Program-made: the position numbers and the translations under genes | Notes under the pieces: model-generated | The model's input: only the letters and a program-made list of their open reading frames with translations | What the model was told of the DNA's origin: nothing | Database searches by the model: none | Assembly (NCBI GenBank): GCA_000997105.1 | Contig: LCEJ01000042.1 | Location: forward strand, 1 to 7,270 | Direction: 5' to 3' | Source of the DNA: Candidatus Daviesbacteria bacterium GW2011_GWA2_42_7 | Lineage (GTDB): Bacteria > Patescibacteriota > Microgenomatia > Daviesbacterales > UBA10151 | Length of the DNA stretch: 7,270 bases | Part shown: piece after piece, positions 1 to 4,640 of the stretch | Position numbering within the stretch: position 1 is the first letter of the stretch | Layout of the letters: each line of letters begins with the position of its first letter

Positions 1-465
1 TTGGCCTATGCCTGAAACCTTTCCTATCGTTTCTGGTTTCGATAACGACTTCATAAGAGCGTTATAAAAAATGAGACTTACTTGATAAAAGTACTGAATA
101 AGAAAAAACAATCCCAAGGCTAGAATGACTTTAGGAATCCTTGGTATCGAAGAAACTGTAACCAACCCAAGTAGACTACCAATTAATACCAAAGCGAAAG
201 TGTTTTGCTTAATAAAAGGGATCCTTTTACCAGTTTTGTCTGACCATGCTCCCAAAAAAGGCGATGTCAAAAGAAGCAGAATTGTTGATAAGGTAAAAAT
301 TCCGCCATACCAAATATCATCTATCCCATTATCTATTACTATCCACTGGGCAAGGAAAAGGCCTCCCATGGCGGCAGTTAATGGAGTATTGGCAAAATCA
401 TATAGTCCCCAAAGAAATACATCCTTGTTAATTTTCGGAAAATGTACAAACTTGGTTATCCTCAT
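1..465 (-). CDS. UMF1/Atg22-like MFS transporter, N-terminal part
   Basis: This is a partial membrane transporter of the major facilitator superfamily; 155 residues are visible before the gene leaves the window. Near the N-terminus (about residues 19-28) it has WGLYDFANTP, the hallmark of the UMF1/Atg22-like branch. Hydrophobic segments follow, and between the second and third lies SPFLGAWSDKTGKR, which corresponds to the MFS loop 2-3 motif (G-x-x-x-D-x-x-G-x-R). The visible end, SGIGQ, matches the start of the family's next conserved glycine-rich segment. The ATG at 465-463 is chosen because an in-frame TGA lies a few codons upstream and no other start intervenes. No Shine-Dalgarno sequence is present; a TATAAA lies 9 bases before the ATG. 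The substrate is unknown: yeast Atg22 exports amino acids from the vacuole, but bacterial members are mostly uncharacterised. The gene diverges from the EamA gene. Confidence 0.85.
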   Translation of the reverse strand, partial: MRITKFVHFPKINKDVFLWGLYDFANTPLTAAMGGLFLAQWIVIDNGIDDIWYGGIFTLSTILLLLTSPFLGAWSDKTGKRIPFIKQNTFALVLIGSLLGLVTVSSIPRIPKVILALGLFFLIQYFYQVSLIFYNALMKSLSKPETIGKVSGIGQ

Positions 466-474
466 AAGTAAGGA

Positions 475-480
475 TTTATA
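475..480 (-). promoter_or_regulatory. Possible -10 box for the MFS gene
   Basis: On the minus strand, TATAAA lies 9 bases before the ATG at 465, inside an AT-rich stretch (CTATATTATAAAT) that offers several overlapping hexamers. It resembles the start-proximal boxes of the other genes but is looser in both sequence and spacing. No -35 is evident. Confidence 0.35.
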
Positions 481-604
481 ATATAGTTCTTCTCAATTAT
501 ATAGTTTTCTTAAAAATATTAGGGCAGTATTAGGTTACTTCTGGATTAATCGGGCGATGAGTAAGATTGATTTGATGAACAACCCAGTTGATTATCGGAT
601 TTAT

Positions 605-610
605 TATAAT
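605..610 (+). promoter_or_regulatory. -10 box next to the EamA start (leaderless)
   Basis: A perfect TATAAT ends 8 bases before the ATG at 619. Because transcription normally begins 6-8 bases after a -10 box, the transcript should start at or just before the ATG. No -35 hexamer or Shine-Dalgarno sequence is visible. This supports ATG 619 over the in-frame TTG at 610, which overlaps the box itself. Confidence 0.65.
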
Positions 611-618
611 TGTCATAC

Positions 619-1371
619 ATGTGGCAATTACTCATCTCTTTCTACTTTCTCTTTGGTGTCATTAACTACATACTGCGTCGAGTATTAGCTCAAAAACTTG
701 GCGATCATAACCGTCTGATTAACGCTATTTTTTTCATATTTTTCCTTTTGCCTACAACAATAATTTTAAGTTTTGTCTTTCCTCATAACTTGAATGTCGG
801 TGTGCTTAATTTATTATTTTTATTCATAGGAAGCATCATTTGGCCAATCGGTGCCCTTGTTGCCTTTCATGCAAACAAAAAAGTAGACGTTGGTATTTTT
901 GCAGTCATTAATAACCTAAGCCCTGTATTTACCCTAATTATTGCAATCCCATTTCTTCATGAAAATTTAAAGGGGATGCAGTGGTTCGGAGCAGGATTAT
1001 TAATTTTTTCCGGAGTTCTTGCCGCATCATCGCAGCTAAAGAAGCATAATCGTGCTGATTCAAATGGCATTCTAATGTGTATACTGACTGCGGCTATTTT
1101 TGGTGTCGCAATAGCATACGAACGCTTTATGTTGAGCAGAATTGATTTTGGAGCTTACCTAATATACGGCTGGGGGTCACAGATCATTTGGTCGGTACTA
1201 TTGGCAGGAAAAGAAATTAAAAATGTATTTAAAATATTTAATAAAGATACAGAAAACAGAAACACAGTCGTAATTGCTGCCTATTTTTATCTCAAAGAAC
1301 GCAAGCATATGTATTATAAATGGGCAGCAGCGGTGATCGGAATCGCGGGGTTGATATATATTGCGAGGTAG
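619..1371 (+). CDS. EamA-family (DMT) transporter, probably internally deleted
   Basis: This is a polytopic inner-membrane protein of the drug/metabolite transporter superfamily (EamA type). These are normally about 280-300 residues with ten membrane helices in two repeats. The first repeat is complete: alternating hydrophobic helices lead to the conserved region NNLSPVFTLIIAIPFLHENL, then WFGAGLLIFSGVLAA. The second repeat starts normally (ILTAAIFGVAIAYERFMLSRIDFG) but, after a polar stretch KIFNKDTENRN, jumps straight to TVVIAAYFYLKERKHMYYKW and the final helix. The helices expected in between (roughly 45-60 residues) are missing, giving 250 residues. The reading frame is kept. A tandem 7-mer ACAGAAA (1249-1262) sits at the apparent joint. 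Start is set at ATG 619; an upstream in-frame TTG (610) overlaps the -10 box. The substrate cannot be told, and the shortened protein may not transport. Confidence 0.8.
   Translation: MWQLLISFYFLFGVINYILRRVLAQKLGDHNRLINAIFFIFFLLPTTIILSFVFPHNLNVGVLNLLFLFIGSIIWPIGALVAFHANKKVDVGIFAVINNLSPVFTLIIAIPFLHENLKGMQWFGAGLLIFSGVLAASSQLKKHNRADSNGILMCILTAAIFGVAIAYERFMLSRIDFGAYLIYGWGSQIIWSVLLAGKEIKNVFKIFNKDTENRNTVVIAAYFYLKERKHMYYKWAAAVIGIAGLIYIAR
1249..1262 (+). repeat. Tandem 7-mer at the EamA deletion point
   Basis: ACAGAAA occurs twice in a row (1249-1255 and 1256-1262), exactly where the EamA protein loses homology to the usual family layout. Short direct repeats of this kind are typical of slippage or microhomology-mediated deletion. 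A 7-mer repeat can also occur by chance in AT-rich DNA. Confidence 0.5.
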
Positions 1372-1572
1372 TATTGTAAAAACTGATTTGAAGAAAGTGC
1401 CTGTGTATTGAAAGAAGAAATTTCCTTAAGACGAGGAAGTTTGAGAATGTGTTGGTTTGTTATAAGATTGGCAAAAATAGTGAGACTATAAAGAAATGAC
1501 TTTCTTTGTTGAGACAAGGTGCGAGATAGTGGTTTAAAAAACATTGTTGCACCCGGAAACCATACGTCTCTT
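1372..1572. other. Intergenic stretch without a recognisable gene
   Basis: About 200 bases between the EamA gene and the next gene have frequent stops in all plus frames. The minus-strand open frame across it (1544-1314) runs into the EamA coding region and resembles no family I know. The only structure noted is a short AT hairpin: AAAGAAA (1490-1496), loop TGAC, TTTCTTT (1501-1507). It lacks a G/C-rich stem and a clear T-run, so it is a weak terminator candidate at best. Confidence 0.5.
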
Positions 1573-1580
1573 GATAAAAT
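1573..1580 (+). promoter_or_regulatory. Extended -10 box next to start at 1587
   Basis: TTGATAAAAT fits an extended -10 (TG, one base, then TAAAAT at 1575-1580). It ends 6 bases before the ATG at 1587, the same geometry as the boxes before the 3668 and 5931 genes. No convincing -35 is seen, and no Shine-Dalgarno sequence could fit between box and start, so the mRNA is predicted to be leaderless. Confidence 0.6.
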
Positions 1581-1586
1581 ACATAG

Positions 1587-2111
1587 ATGATAAATAGTTA
1601 CTTTAAATATATTAAGACCGCATTAGAAGGAGCAAAGTATCATGAAGAGCTGGCGTTCCTTTTTGCCCATCCTAAAAGGAATGAGTTTAACAAGATTGTA
1701 TTTCACTTAAGAGCATATTTCTGGGAGTTATGGTCTGTTTGGGATTATGTTCTTCAATATGTAAATGTCAAAACTTTAAAATTAGATCCTTATGATGTAA
1801 GACGTGATTTGCTAAAGAAAATAAAAGCAAATATGCCGTATTATCAATACCTTCCTCTATTAGAAAAAATCCAAAATGAGGATCGGTTATATAGAATAAT
1901 GTGGCTAAGAGACCATGCACATAAATGGCAGATTAATCCATACTTGGTCGACTATAATGATGAAGGTGTTCAGGTAATTTCTTTAGACAATTTAAATGCC
2001 AAGGACAAAAGTCTTCCCAGGCAAATCAATATTGATAAAAATGATTTTTTGTATATGAAAAAAGTAGTGAAAACTCTTATTAAAAGTGGTCTTTTTGGAT
2101 TAAACAATTAA
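1587..2111 (+). CDS. Hypothetical helical protein, possibly HEPN-like
   Basis: This is a complete 174-residue soluble protein without signal peptide or membrane segment. I do not recognise it firmly. The first 100 residues look all-helical and rich in aromatics (HLRAYFWELWSVWDYVLQYVN at about 40-60). Residues 103-114 carry RIMWLRDHAHKW, where R108-D-H-A-H112 resembles the short R(N/D)...H motif of HEPN RNase or nucleotide-binding domains; the pattern (long amphipathic helices, then W-L-R-D-x-x-H) recalls the Cthe_2314-type HEPN family. The spacing is slightly shorter than the classical R-x4-6-H, so this is only a suggestion. HEPN proteins often pair with a nucleotidyltransferase, but none is adjacent. 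The C-terminal 40 residues are more polar. The gene has its own start-proximal -10 box and converges on the DUF2283 gene. Confidence 0.75.
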   Translation: MINSYFKYIKTALEGAKYHEELAFLFAHPKRNEFNKIVFHLRAYFWELWSVWDYVLQYVNVKTLKLDPYDVRRDLLKKIKANMPYYQYLPLLEKIQNEDRLYRIMWLRDHAHKWQINPYLVDYNDEGVQVISLDNLNAKDKSLPRQINIDKNDFLYMKKVVKTLIKSGLFGLNN

Positions 2112-2129
2112 ATTCTTGTTGGGTTTTTT
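2103..2129 (+). terminator. Weak terminator candidate after the 1587-2111 gene
   Basis: AACAA (2103-2107) can pair with TTGTT (2116-2120) around an 8-base loop that includes the TAA stop, followed by GGG and six T's (2124-2129). The stem is short and AT-rich, so it would be weak. Position after the stop and the T-run are the main support. Confidence 0.3.
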
Positions 2130-2242
2130 GTAGTAAAAATATAATATTCATATCTAGATTCAGGTTTGAATATTTATTTAGAGAGAGTCATTATGTCGGC
2201 TTAGATTTTACCGATGATCAAATATCAATATAGAGTTATTTT

Positions 2243-2271
2243 TCAAAAACCCCAGCCTTTTTTATTTGAAC
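2243..2271. terminator. Inverted repeat between convergent genes, possible two-way terminator
   Basis: TTCAAA (2243-2248) is mirrored by TTTGAA (2266-2271), with an A-run and a T-run flanking an unpaired CCCCAGCC core. It lies just past the end of the DUF2283 gene and downstream of the convergent gene ending at 2111, where a shared terminator would be expected. The stem has only one G-C pair per arm, so support is modest. The rest of the gap 2130-2242 holds no recognisable gene. Confidence 0.3.
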
Positions 2272-2273
2272 GA

Positions 2274-2519
2274 TCAAACACTTTTACCGATTTTTAAATT
2301 AAATGGGAGATCAAAATCTTTTTTTAGATTTTTAACAACATCTGATTTATAAAGACTTGAAAAATTTTCTATTTCGATACCCATAACATTAGAATTTTTA
2401 TCAAACTCTATCCTGATCCATGGCGCAGGTTCTTTATAGTATTCACTTGGTCTACTTTTGAGTAAGATCCAAAAGATATCGGTGTCAGAGTCGTAAGATA
2501 TTTTTTTTATATTTTTCAT
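2274..2519 (-). CDS. DUF2283 (YuzE-like) small protein
   Basis: This is an 81-residue cytoplasmic protein of the DUF2283 family. The typical pattern is present: ISYDSDTDIFWILL near the N-terminus (family: Y-D-x-x-x-D-x-x-x-I/L), then PWIRIEFDKNSNVMGIEIEN (family: D-x-x-G-x-x-V-G-I-E-I). Function is unknown. Members often sit as the second gene of a small pair after a DUF4258 or similar small gene, which has led to suggestions of toxin-antitoxin-like roles. Here the upstream frame ends in an ATGA overlap (2519-2516) with the ATG at 2519, typical of translational coupling. That is why I prefer this start over the ATG four codons further upstream (2531), which would give 85 residues. The upstream partner does not look like DUF4258. 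Confidence 0.8.
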   Translation of the reverse strand: MKNIKKISYDSDTDIFWILLKSRPSEYYKEPAPWIRIEFDKNSNVMGIEIENFSSLYKSDVVKNLKKDFDLPFNLKIGKSV

Positions 2520-2753
2520 AATTTTATCCATCTACCATTTTTAACTCTCTTCTTAATATCTTTACCTTTTTCAGAATAGAGAGTTTTTATTTTAACATCT
2601 CCACTACAATAATTTTCTGTATACTTTTATTAATGACTCTGAATTTTGAACGATTTCCATCTTCGTTTTGTTGTCTCCGAAACAAACCAGAATAATGGTT
2701 TGTGAAGATTTGCCTTCTTTTTCCAACCTCCAAATTTTATAAATTCCCCCCAA
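2516..2753 (-). pseudogene. Small unrecognised gene upstream of DUF2283, apparent frameshift
   Basis: Two minus-strand frames read as one roughly 79-residue protein if one base is removed. The first, from a TTG at 2753, gives GGIYKIWRLEKEGKSS, then IILVCFGDNKTKMEIVQNSE, but soon hits TAG. The second continues YTENYCSGDVKIKTLYSE and KGKDIKKRVKNGRWIKL to a TGA at 2518-2516. The frames join smoothly if one A of an AAAA run (plus-strand TTTT, 2625-2628) is dropped. Support for a real gene: both halves have coding-like composition, the second ends in a 4-base ATGA overlap with DUF2283, and a TATATA box sits 7 bases before the TTG, matching the start-proximal promoters elsewhere. I do not recognise the family. 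It could be a decayed gene, a programmed shift or a consensus error; if the frames are unrelated, only the second half is likely to matter. Confidence 0.45.
2738..2743 (+). promoter_or_regulatory. Possible -10 box for the gene at 2755
   Basis: TATAAA lies 11 bases before the ATG at 2755, separated by a C-rich spacer (TTCCCCCCAAT). It is looser than the other boxes in the window. No Shine-Dalgarno sequence is visible on the plus strand. Confidence 0.3.
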
Positions 2754-2754
2754 T

Positions 2755-3202
2755 ATGTCTTATATAGAAACAGATCGTAAAGTCAGACAAATAGACTCTT
2801 TATATGTCTTAGAAAGACCAACGTGCGCTGCATATGAGCCAAATTTCGAAAAAGTTTTTGGATTTGTTCAGAGCGGTAATATGAATGGAAAAGAAATTCT
2901 ATCTCCTGAAGGAATTCTAGTTGCCAGAGTATGGGATAACGAACAGGTTTTCGGCTTTAAAAAATGGATTCCGGGTACTTCCTCAAATGCCGCCAACCTT
3001 TCCATGTTGGTAAAAAATCCAGACTGGTTGCCGGAAAGTCAAGAATTGATAGGAGTACGAAACGGATTAGTTTGTACTGCATGATACCGCTTTTGCAGTG
3101 CGTATTACTTCAGGTGGACGGTTTGTAACTCGTCTTGTGATTCCTCAATATCAGGAAATGTTCGCGCGCGGTTTTCAACTTATCATGAATTATTTTGCAT
3201 GA
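2755..3202 (+). pseudogene. Unrecognised gene of about 148 residues with apparent frameshift
   Basis: The first frame (ATG 2755) encodes 109 residues, including YEPNFEKVFGFVQSGNMNG and GILVARVWDNEQVFGFKKW, before a TGA at 3082-3084. The next frame continues at once with coding-like sequence, HDTAFAVRITSGGRFVTRL and IPQYQEMFARGFQLIMNYFA, to the TGA at 3200-3202. Removing one T from the TTT run at 3071-3073 joins the two as ...RNGLVVLHDTAFAVR... . The product would be soluble, mixed alpha/beta, with no signal peptide. I do not recognise the family and give no function. It may be a decayed gene or an intact gene with a homopolymer error in the sequence; read as it stands it makes a 109-residue truncated protein. 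Its ATG overlaps the proposed divergent TTG at 2753. Confidence 0.6.
2761..2766 (-). promoter_or_regulatory. Possible -10 box for the minus-strand pair
   Basis: On the minus strand, TATATA is followed by 7 bases and the TTG at 2753, repeating the start-proximal geometry of other genes here. It lies inside the first codons of the divergent plus-strand gene at 2755, so both starts cannot be read freely at once. Confidence 0.35.
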
Positions 3203-3245
3203 GGCTTAATTCAAATATATTCTTATTCAATTTTCATATTACTTC

Positions 3246-3253
3246 GATATAAT
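3246..3253 (+). promoter_or_regulatory. -10 box next to the VOC gene start (leaderless)
   Basis: TATAAT at 3248-3253, in the context TTCGATATAATCTCCTC, ends 8 bases before the ATG at 3262. The flanks match the boxes before the alkyltransferase and oxidoreductase genes. No -35 or Shine-Dalgarno sequence is visible. Confidence 0.65.
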
Positions 3254-3261
3254 CTCCTCAT

Positions 3262-3624
3262 ATGTTAAATCTAAACTCAATCATGGTCGGTACAATGCAG
3301 CCAAAAGAAATGGCAGAATTTTATGAAAAAGTATTCGGTAAAAAAGCAGATTGGTCGGAGAGTAATTGGCATGGATGGAAAATTGGAAGTACATTTATCA
3401 CAATCGGAGAACATTCAGAAATGAAAGGAAAAACGAAAGATCCGGGTCGAGTAATGTACAATTTTGAAACGAAAGAGGTTAAAGAGGAATTTGAAAGAAT
3501 CAAGAAGTTGGGCGCCAAGGTAATAAAAGAACCGTACGAAATGGGCGGCGGATTGATTGCTACGTTTGCAGATCCCGATGGAAATTATTTCCAACTCATG
3601 ACTCCTTGGGAAGAAGGAAAATAG
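3262..3624 (+). CDS. VOC-fold (glyoxalase/bleomycin resistance-like) protein
   Basis: This is a complete 120-residue protein with the vicinal-oxygen-chelate fold, two beta-alpha-beta-beta-beta modules. Module 1 spans about residues 3-50 (EMAEFYEKVFG, then WHGWKIGSTFITIGEH). Module 2 spans about 62-115 (EFERIKKLGAKVIKEP, then FADPDGNYFQLMTPW, the family's closing signature). The usual metal ligands look absent: the last-strand glutamate of the D-P-x-G-N-x-x-E motif is Gln111, and no His occupies the first strand (NSIMVG). That argues against a metal-dependent glyoxalase I and suggests a binding or PhnB-like role; the substrate cannot be predicted. It is cytoplasmic, has its own start-proximal -10 box, and is followed by the alkyltransferase gene after 43 bases. 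Confidence 0.85.
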   Translation: MLNLNSIMVGTMQPKEMAEFYEKVFGKKADWSESNWHGWKIGSTFITIGEHSEMKGKTKDPGRVMYNFETKEVKEEFERIKKLGAKVIKEPYEMGGGLIATFADPDGNYFQLMTPWEEGK

Positions 3625-3652
3625 TGCAGGATTTTAACCCTTTTAAAATATT

Positions 3653-3660
3653 GATATAAT
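3653..3660 (+). promoter_or_regulatory. Extended -10 box next to alkyltransferase start (leaderless)
   Basis: TTGATATAAT (TG at 3652-3653, TATAAT at 3655-3660) ends 7 bases before the ATG at 3668, with TTCGTCA between. It is nearly the same sequence as the element before 5931 (TTGATATAATGTCGTC). No -35 is seen. Confidence 0.7.
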
Positions 3661-3667
3661 TTCGTCA

Positions 3668-3979
3668 ATGACCTTAACAACATTCAAAGAAAAAGTTTAT
3701 AAACTTACGAGACAAATTCCAAAAGGGAAAGTGGCAACATATGGACAGCTTGCACGACTTGCAGGGAGTCCGCGAGCGGCTAGAGCGGTAGGAGTGTTCA
3801 TGAAGATAAATCCTGACGCCCCAAACACGCCATGTCATCGAGTAGTTTCCGCAAACGGAAATCTTACCGGTTATTCTGCAGGTAATGGTCTATCTACAAA
3901 GAAAAAGATGTTGATTGCTGAAGGAGTAAATTTCAGAGGTCATAGGGTAGATCTTGAAGTTTCGAAGTGGAAAAAATAA
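3668..3979 (+). CDS. Single-domain O6-alkylguanine-DNA alkyltransferase-type protein
   Basis: This is a complete 103-residue protein that consists only of the C-terminal DNA-binding and active-site domain of MGMT/Ogt. Visible signatures in order: IPKGKVATYGQLARLAG (helix-turn-helix, residues 17-33); RAARAVG (36-42), with the arginine finger expected to flip the damaged base; and PCHRVV (55-60) with acceptor Cys56. Members transfer an alkyl group from O6-alkylguanine to the cysteine in a single suicide reaction. The N-terminal domain of about 60-70 residues found in Ogt and human MGMT is absent, so the size matches alkyltransferase-like (ATL/YbaZ) proteins. ATL proteins, however, carry Trp in place of the cysteine (PWHRV), whereas here the cysteine is kept, so direct transfer is chemically possible. 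The stop is 12 bases before mscL. Confidence 0.9.
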   Translation: MTLTTFKEKVYKLTRQIPKGKVATYGQLARLAGSPRAARAVGVFMKINPDAPNTPCHRVVSANGNLTGYSAGNGLSTKKKMLIAEGVNFRGHRVDLEVSKWKK

Positions 3980-3985
3980 TATAAT
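3980..3985 (+). promoter_or_regulatory. -10 box between alkyltransferase stop and mscL ATG
   Basis: A perfect TATAAT begins at the base after the TAA of the upstream gene and ends 6 bases before the mscL ATG. The whole 12-base intergenic gap is thus the box plus GTTTTT. Upstream context is AATAATATAAT, without the TG extension. No ribosome binding site could fit. Confidence 0.65.
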
Positions 3986-3991
3986 GTTTTT

Positions 3992-4399
3992 ATGTTAAAA
4001 GGATTCCGGGATTTTTTACTTAGGGGGAATGTAGTTGATCTTGCGGTTGCCGTAGTTATCGGAAGCACGTTTGGCGCAATCGTGAACGCGCTTGTCAAAG
4101 ATCTCATCACTCCTCTTATTGGAGCAATAGGCGGCCAGCCGGATTTTTCCAATATTGTTTTTACCATCAATAAAAGTGAGTTCCTGGTCGGTGACTTTTT
4201 CAATGCCTTAATATCATTTTTGATCATCTCCTCAGTCATATATTTTTTGGTGGTCTTGCCTATGAACAGTATTATGAAGAGGCTCAAAAGCGGAGAAAAA
4301 TTAGATCCGTCCGAAAAAGCCTGTCCCGAGTGTTTGAGTCTCATTCCGCTTAAAGCAAAACGATGTAAATTTTGTACGGCTGTCGTCAAAGACTCATGA
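3992..4399 (+). CDS. mscL: Large-conductance mechanosensitive channel with zinc-ribbon tail
   Basis: This is a complete 135-residue MscL. It forms a homopentameric inner-membrane pore that opens under membrane tension and releases solutes on osmotic downshock. The N-terminal amphipathic helix and TM1 are clear: FRDFLLRGNVVDLAVAVVIG (5-24), followed by FGAIVNALVKDLITPLIG (27-44). A short periplasmic loop (about 45-67) leads to TM2 (FFNALISFLIISSVIYFLVV, 69-88). The cytoplasmic tail ends in CPEC (111-114) and CKFC (125-128), a CxxC-x10-CxxC zinc ribbon preceded by a charged linker (KRLKSGEKLDPSE). Such ribbons occur on MscL of several phyla but not on the E. coli protein, which ends in a helical bundle. 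The gene has its own start-proximal TATAAT. Confidence 0.96.
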   Translation: MLKGFRDFLLRGNVVDLAVAVVIGSTFGAIVNALVKDLITPLIGAIGGQPDFSNIVFTINKSEFLVGDFFNALISFLIISSVIYFLVVLPMNSIMKRLKSGEKLDPSEKACPECLSLIPLKAKRCKFCTAVVKDS

Positions 4400-4408
4400 A
4401 AAATCTGC

Positions 4409-4436
4409 TTGACAATAATCTCAAAGAGCATATACT
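4409..4436 (+). promoter_or_regulatory. Sigma-70-type promoter of the metK riboswitch leader
   Basis: A consensus -35 TTGACA (4409-4414), a 16-base spacer, and -10 TATACT (4431-4436) place the transcription start near 4443, about 15 bases before the first riboswitch helix. It is the only promoter in the window with a clear -35, and it sits right after the mscL stop. Confidence 0.75.
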
Positions 4437-4457
4437 AGAATGCAGTAATTGGAAAAA

Positions 4458-4557
4458 ATCTAGAGTGATGGGTAGAGAATTGGCTCGTTGATCCATCCAG
4501 CAACCGGTCTTGTCGATACGGTGCTCCACCCAACCCTGAATTAGGGAAGGATTAGAT
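4458..4557 (+). promoter_or_regulatory. SAM riboswitch aptamer (SAM-I/SAM-IV clan)
   Basis: A roughly 100-base structured leader lies upstream of metK. P1 is ATCTA (4458-4462) with TAGAT (4553-4557), plus one G-T pair. Next to P1 is GAGTGATGG, resembling the GA-rich kink region of S-box RNAs; GATGG can pair with the later CCATC to form P2. The conserved core strand AGCAACC is followed by a small hairpin (CCG/CGG) and then CGGTGCTCC, matching the conserved joining and P3 strands (GCAACC, GGTGC) of the SAM-I clan. An extra hairpin, CCC-TGAATTA-GGG (4534-4546), recalls the pseudoknot elements of SAM-IV or SAM-I/IV variants. Location before S-adenosylmethionine synthetase and an immediately following terminator agree with SAM sensing. 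Exact subclass not settled. Confidence 0.8.
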
Positions 4558-4581
4558 CTGTTTTTTCAGATAAAGAAATAT

Positions 4582-4610
4582 AACCTCTCAATTCAGGAGA
4601 GGTTTTTTTT
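4582..4610 (+). terminator. Rho-independent terminator of the metK riboswitch
   Basis: AACCTCTC (4582-4589) pairs perfectly with GAGAGGTT (4597-4604) around a 7-base loop, followed by a T-run to 4610. The loop with the adjoining G contains AATTCAGG (4590-4597), the exact complement of CCTGAATT (4535-4542) in the aptamer's last hairpin. Pairing these would break the terminator, giving an antiterminated form when SAM is scarce. A small hairpin ATCTG/CAGAT (4556-4571) lies between and shares two bases with P1. Confidence 0.88.
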
Positions 4611-4640
4611 ATGTCAATTATTAATTAATTATTTATACCT

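Noticed and set aside
125..481. Plus-strand open frame of 118 codons
   Set aside because: It is the shadow of the minus-strand MFS gene, which has clear UMF1/MFS motifs and membrane segments in its own frame.
579..589. Palindrome CAACCCAGTTG in the divergent MFS-EamA gap as an operator
   Set aside because: Only a 4-base arm with a 3-base centre and no second copy; too short to call a regulator site.
557..688. Plus-strand 43-codon frame starting with MSKIDLMNNPVDYRIYYN
   Set aside because: It overlaps the EamA start and its promoter, and its second half is the out-of-frame reading of the first EamA helix; no independent support.
1490..1507. AAAGAAA-TGAC-TTTCTTT hairpin as a terminator of the EamA gene
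   Set aside because: Stem is nearly all A-T, lies over 100 bases past the stop and is not followed by a clear T-run.
1314..1544. Minus-strand 76-codon frame
   Set aside because: It overlaps the EamA C-terminus and an intergenic area, has no family resemblance and no upstream -10 of the type seen elsewhere.
2160..2215. Short frame FEYLFRESHYVGLDFTDDQISI between the convergent genes
   Set aside because: No start codon, no promoter and under 45 codons even when extended; it may be a gene remnant but cannot be supported.
3321..3518. Minus-strand frame opposite the VOC gene
   Set aside because: Lies wholly inside a well-supported gene; antisense shadow.
3940..4431. Minus-strand 163-codon frame opposite mscL
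   Set aside because: Antisense to mscL, whose MscL and zinc-ribbon motifs are unmistakable; long only because of codon composition.
4626..4640. TTTATA just before the metK ATG as a second leaderless promoter
   Set aside because: The box would end only three bases before the ATG, closer than in the other genes, and the riboswitch promoter already explains expression.
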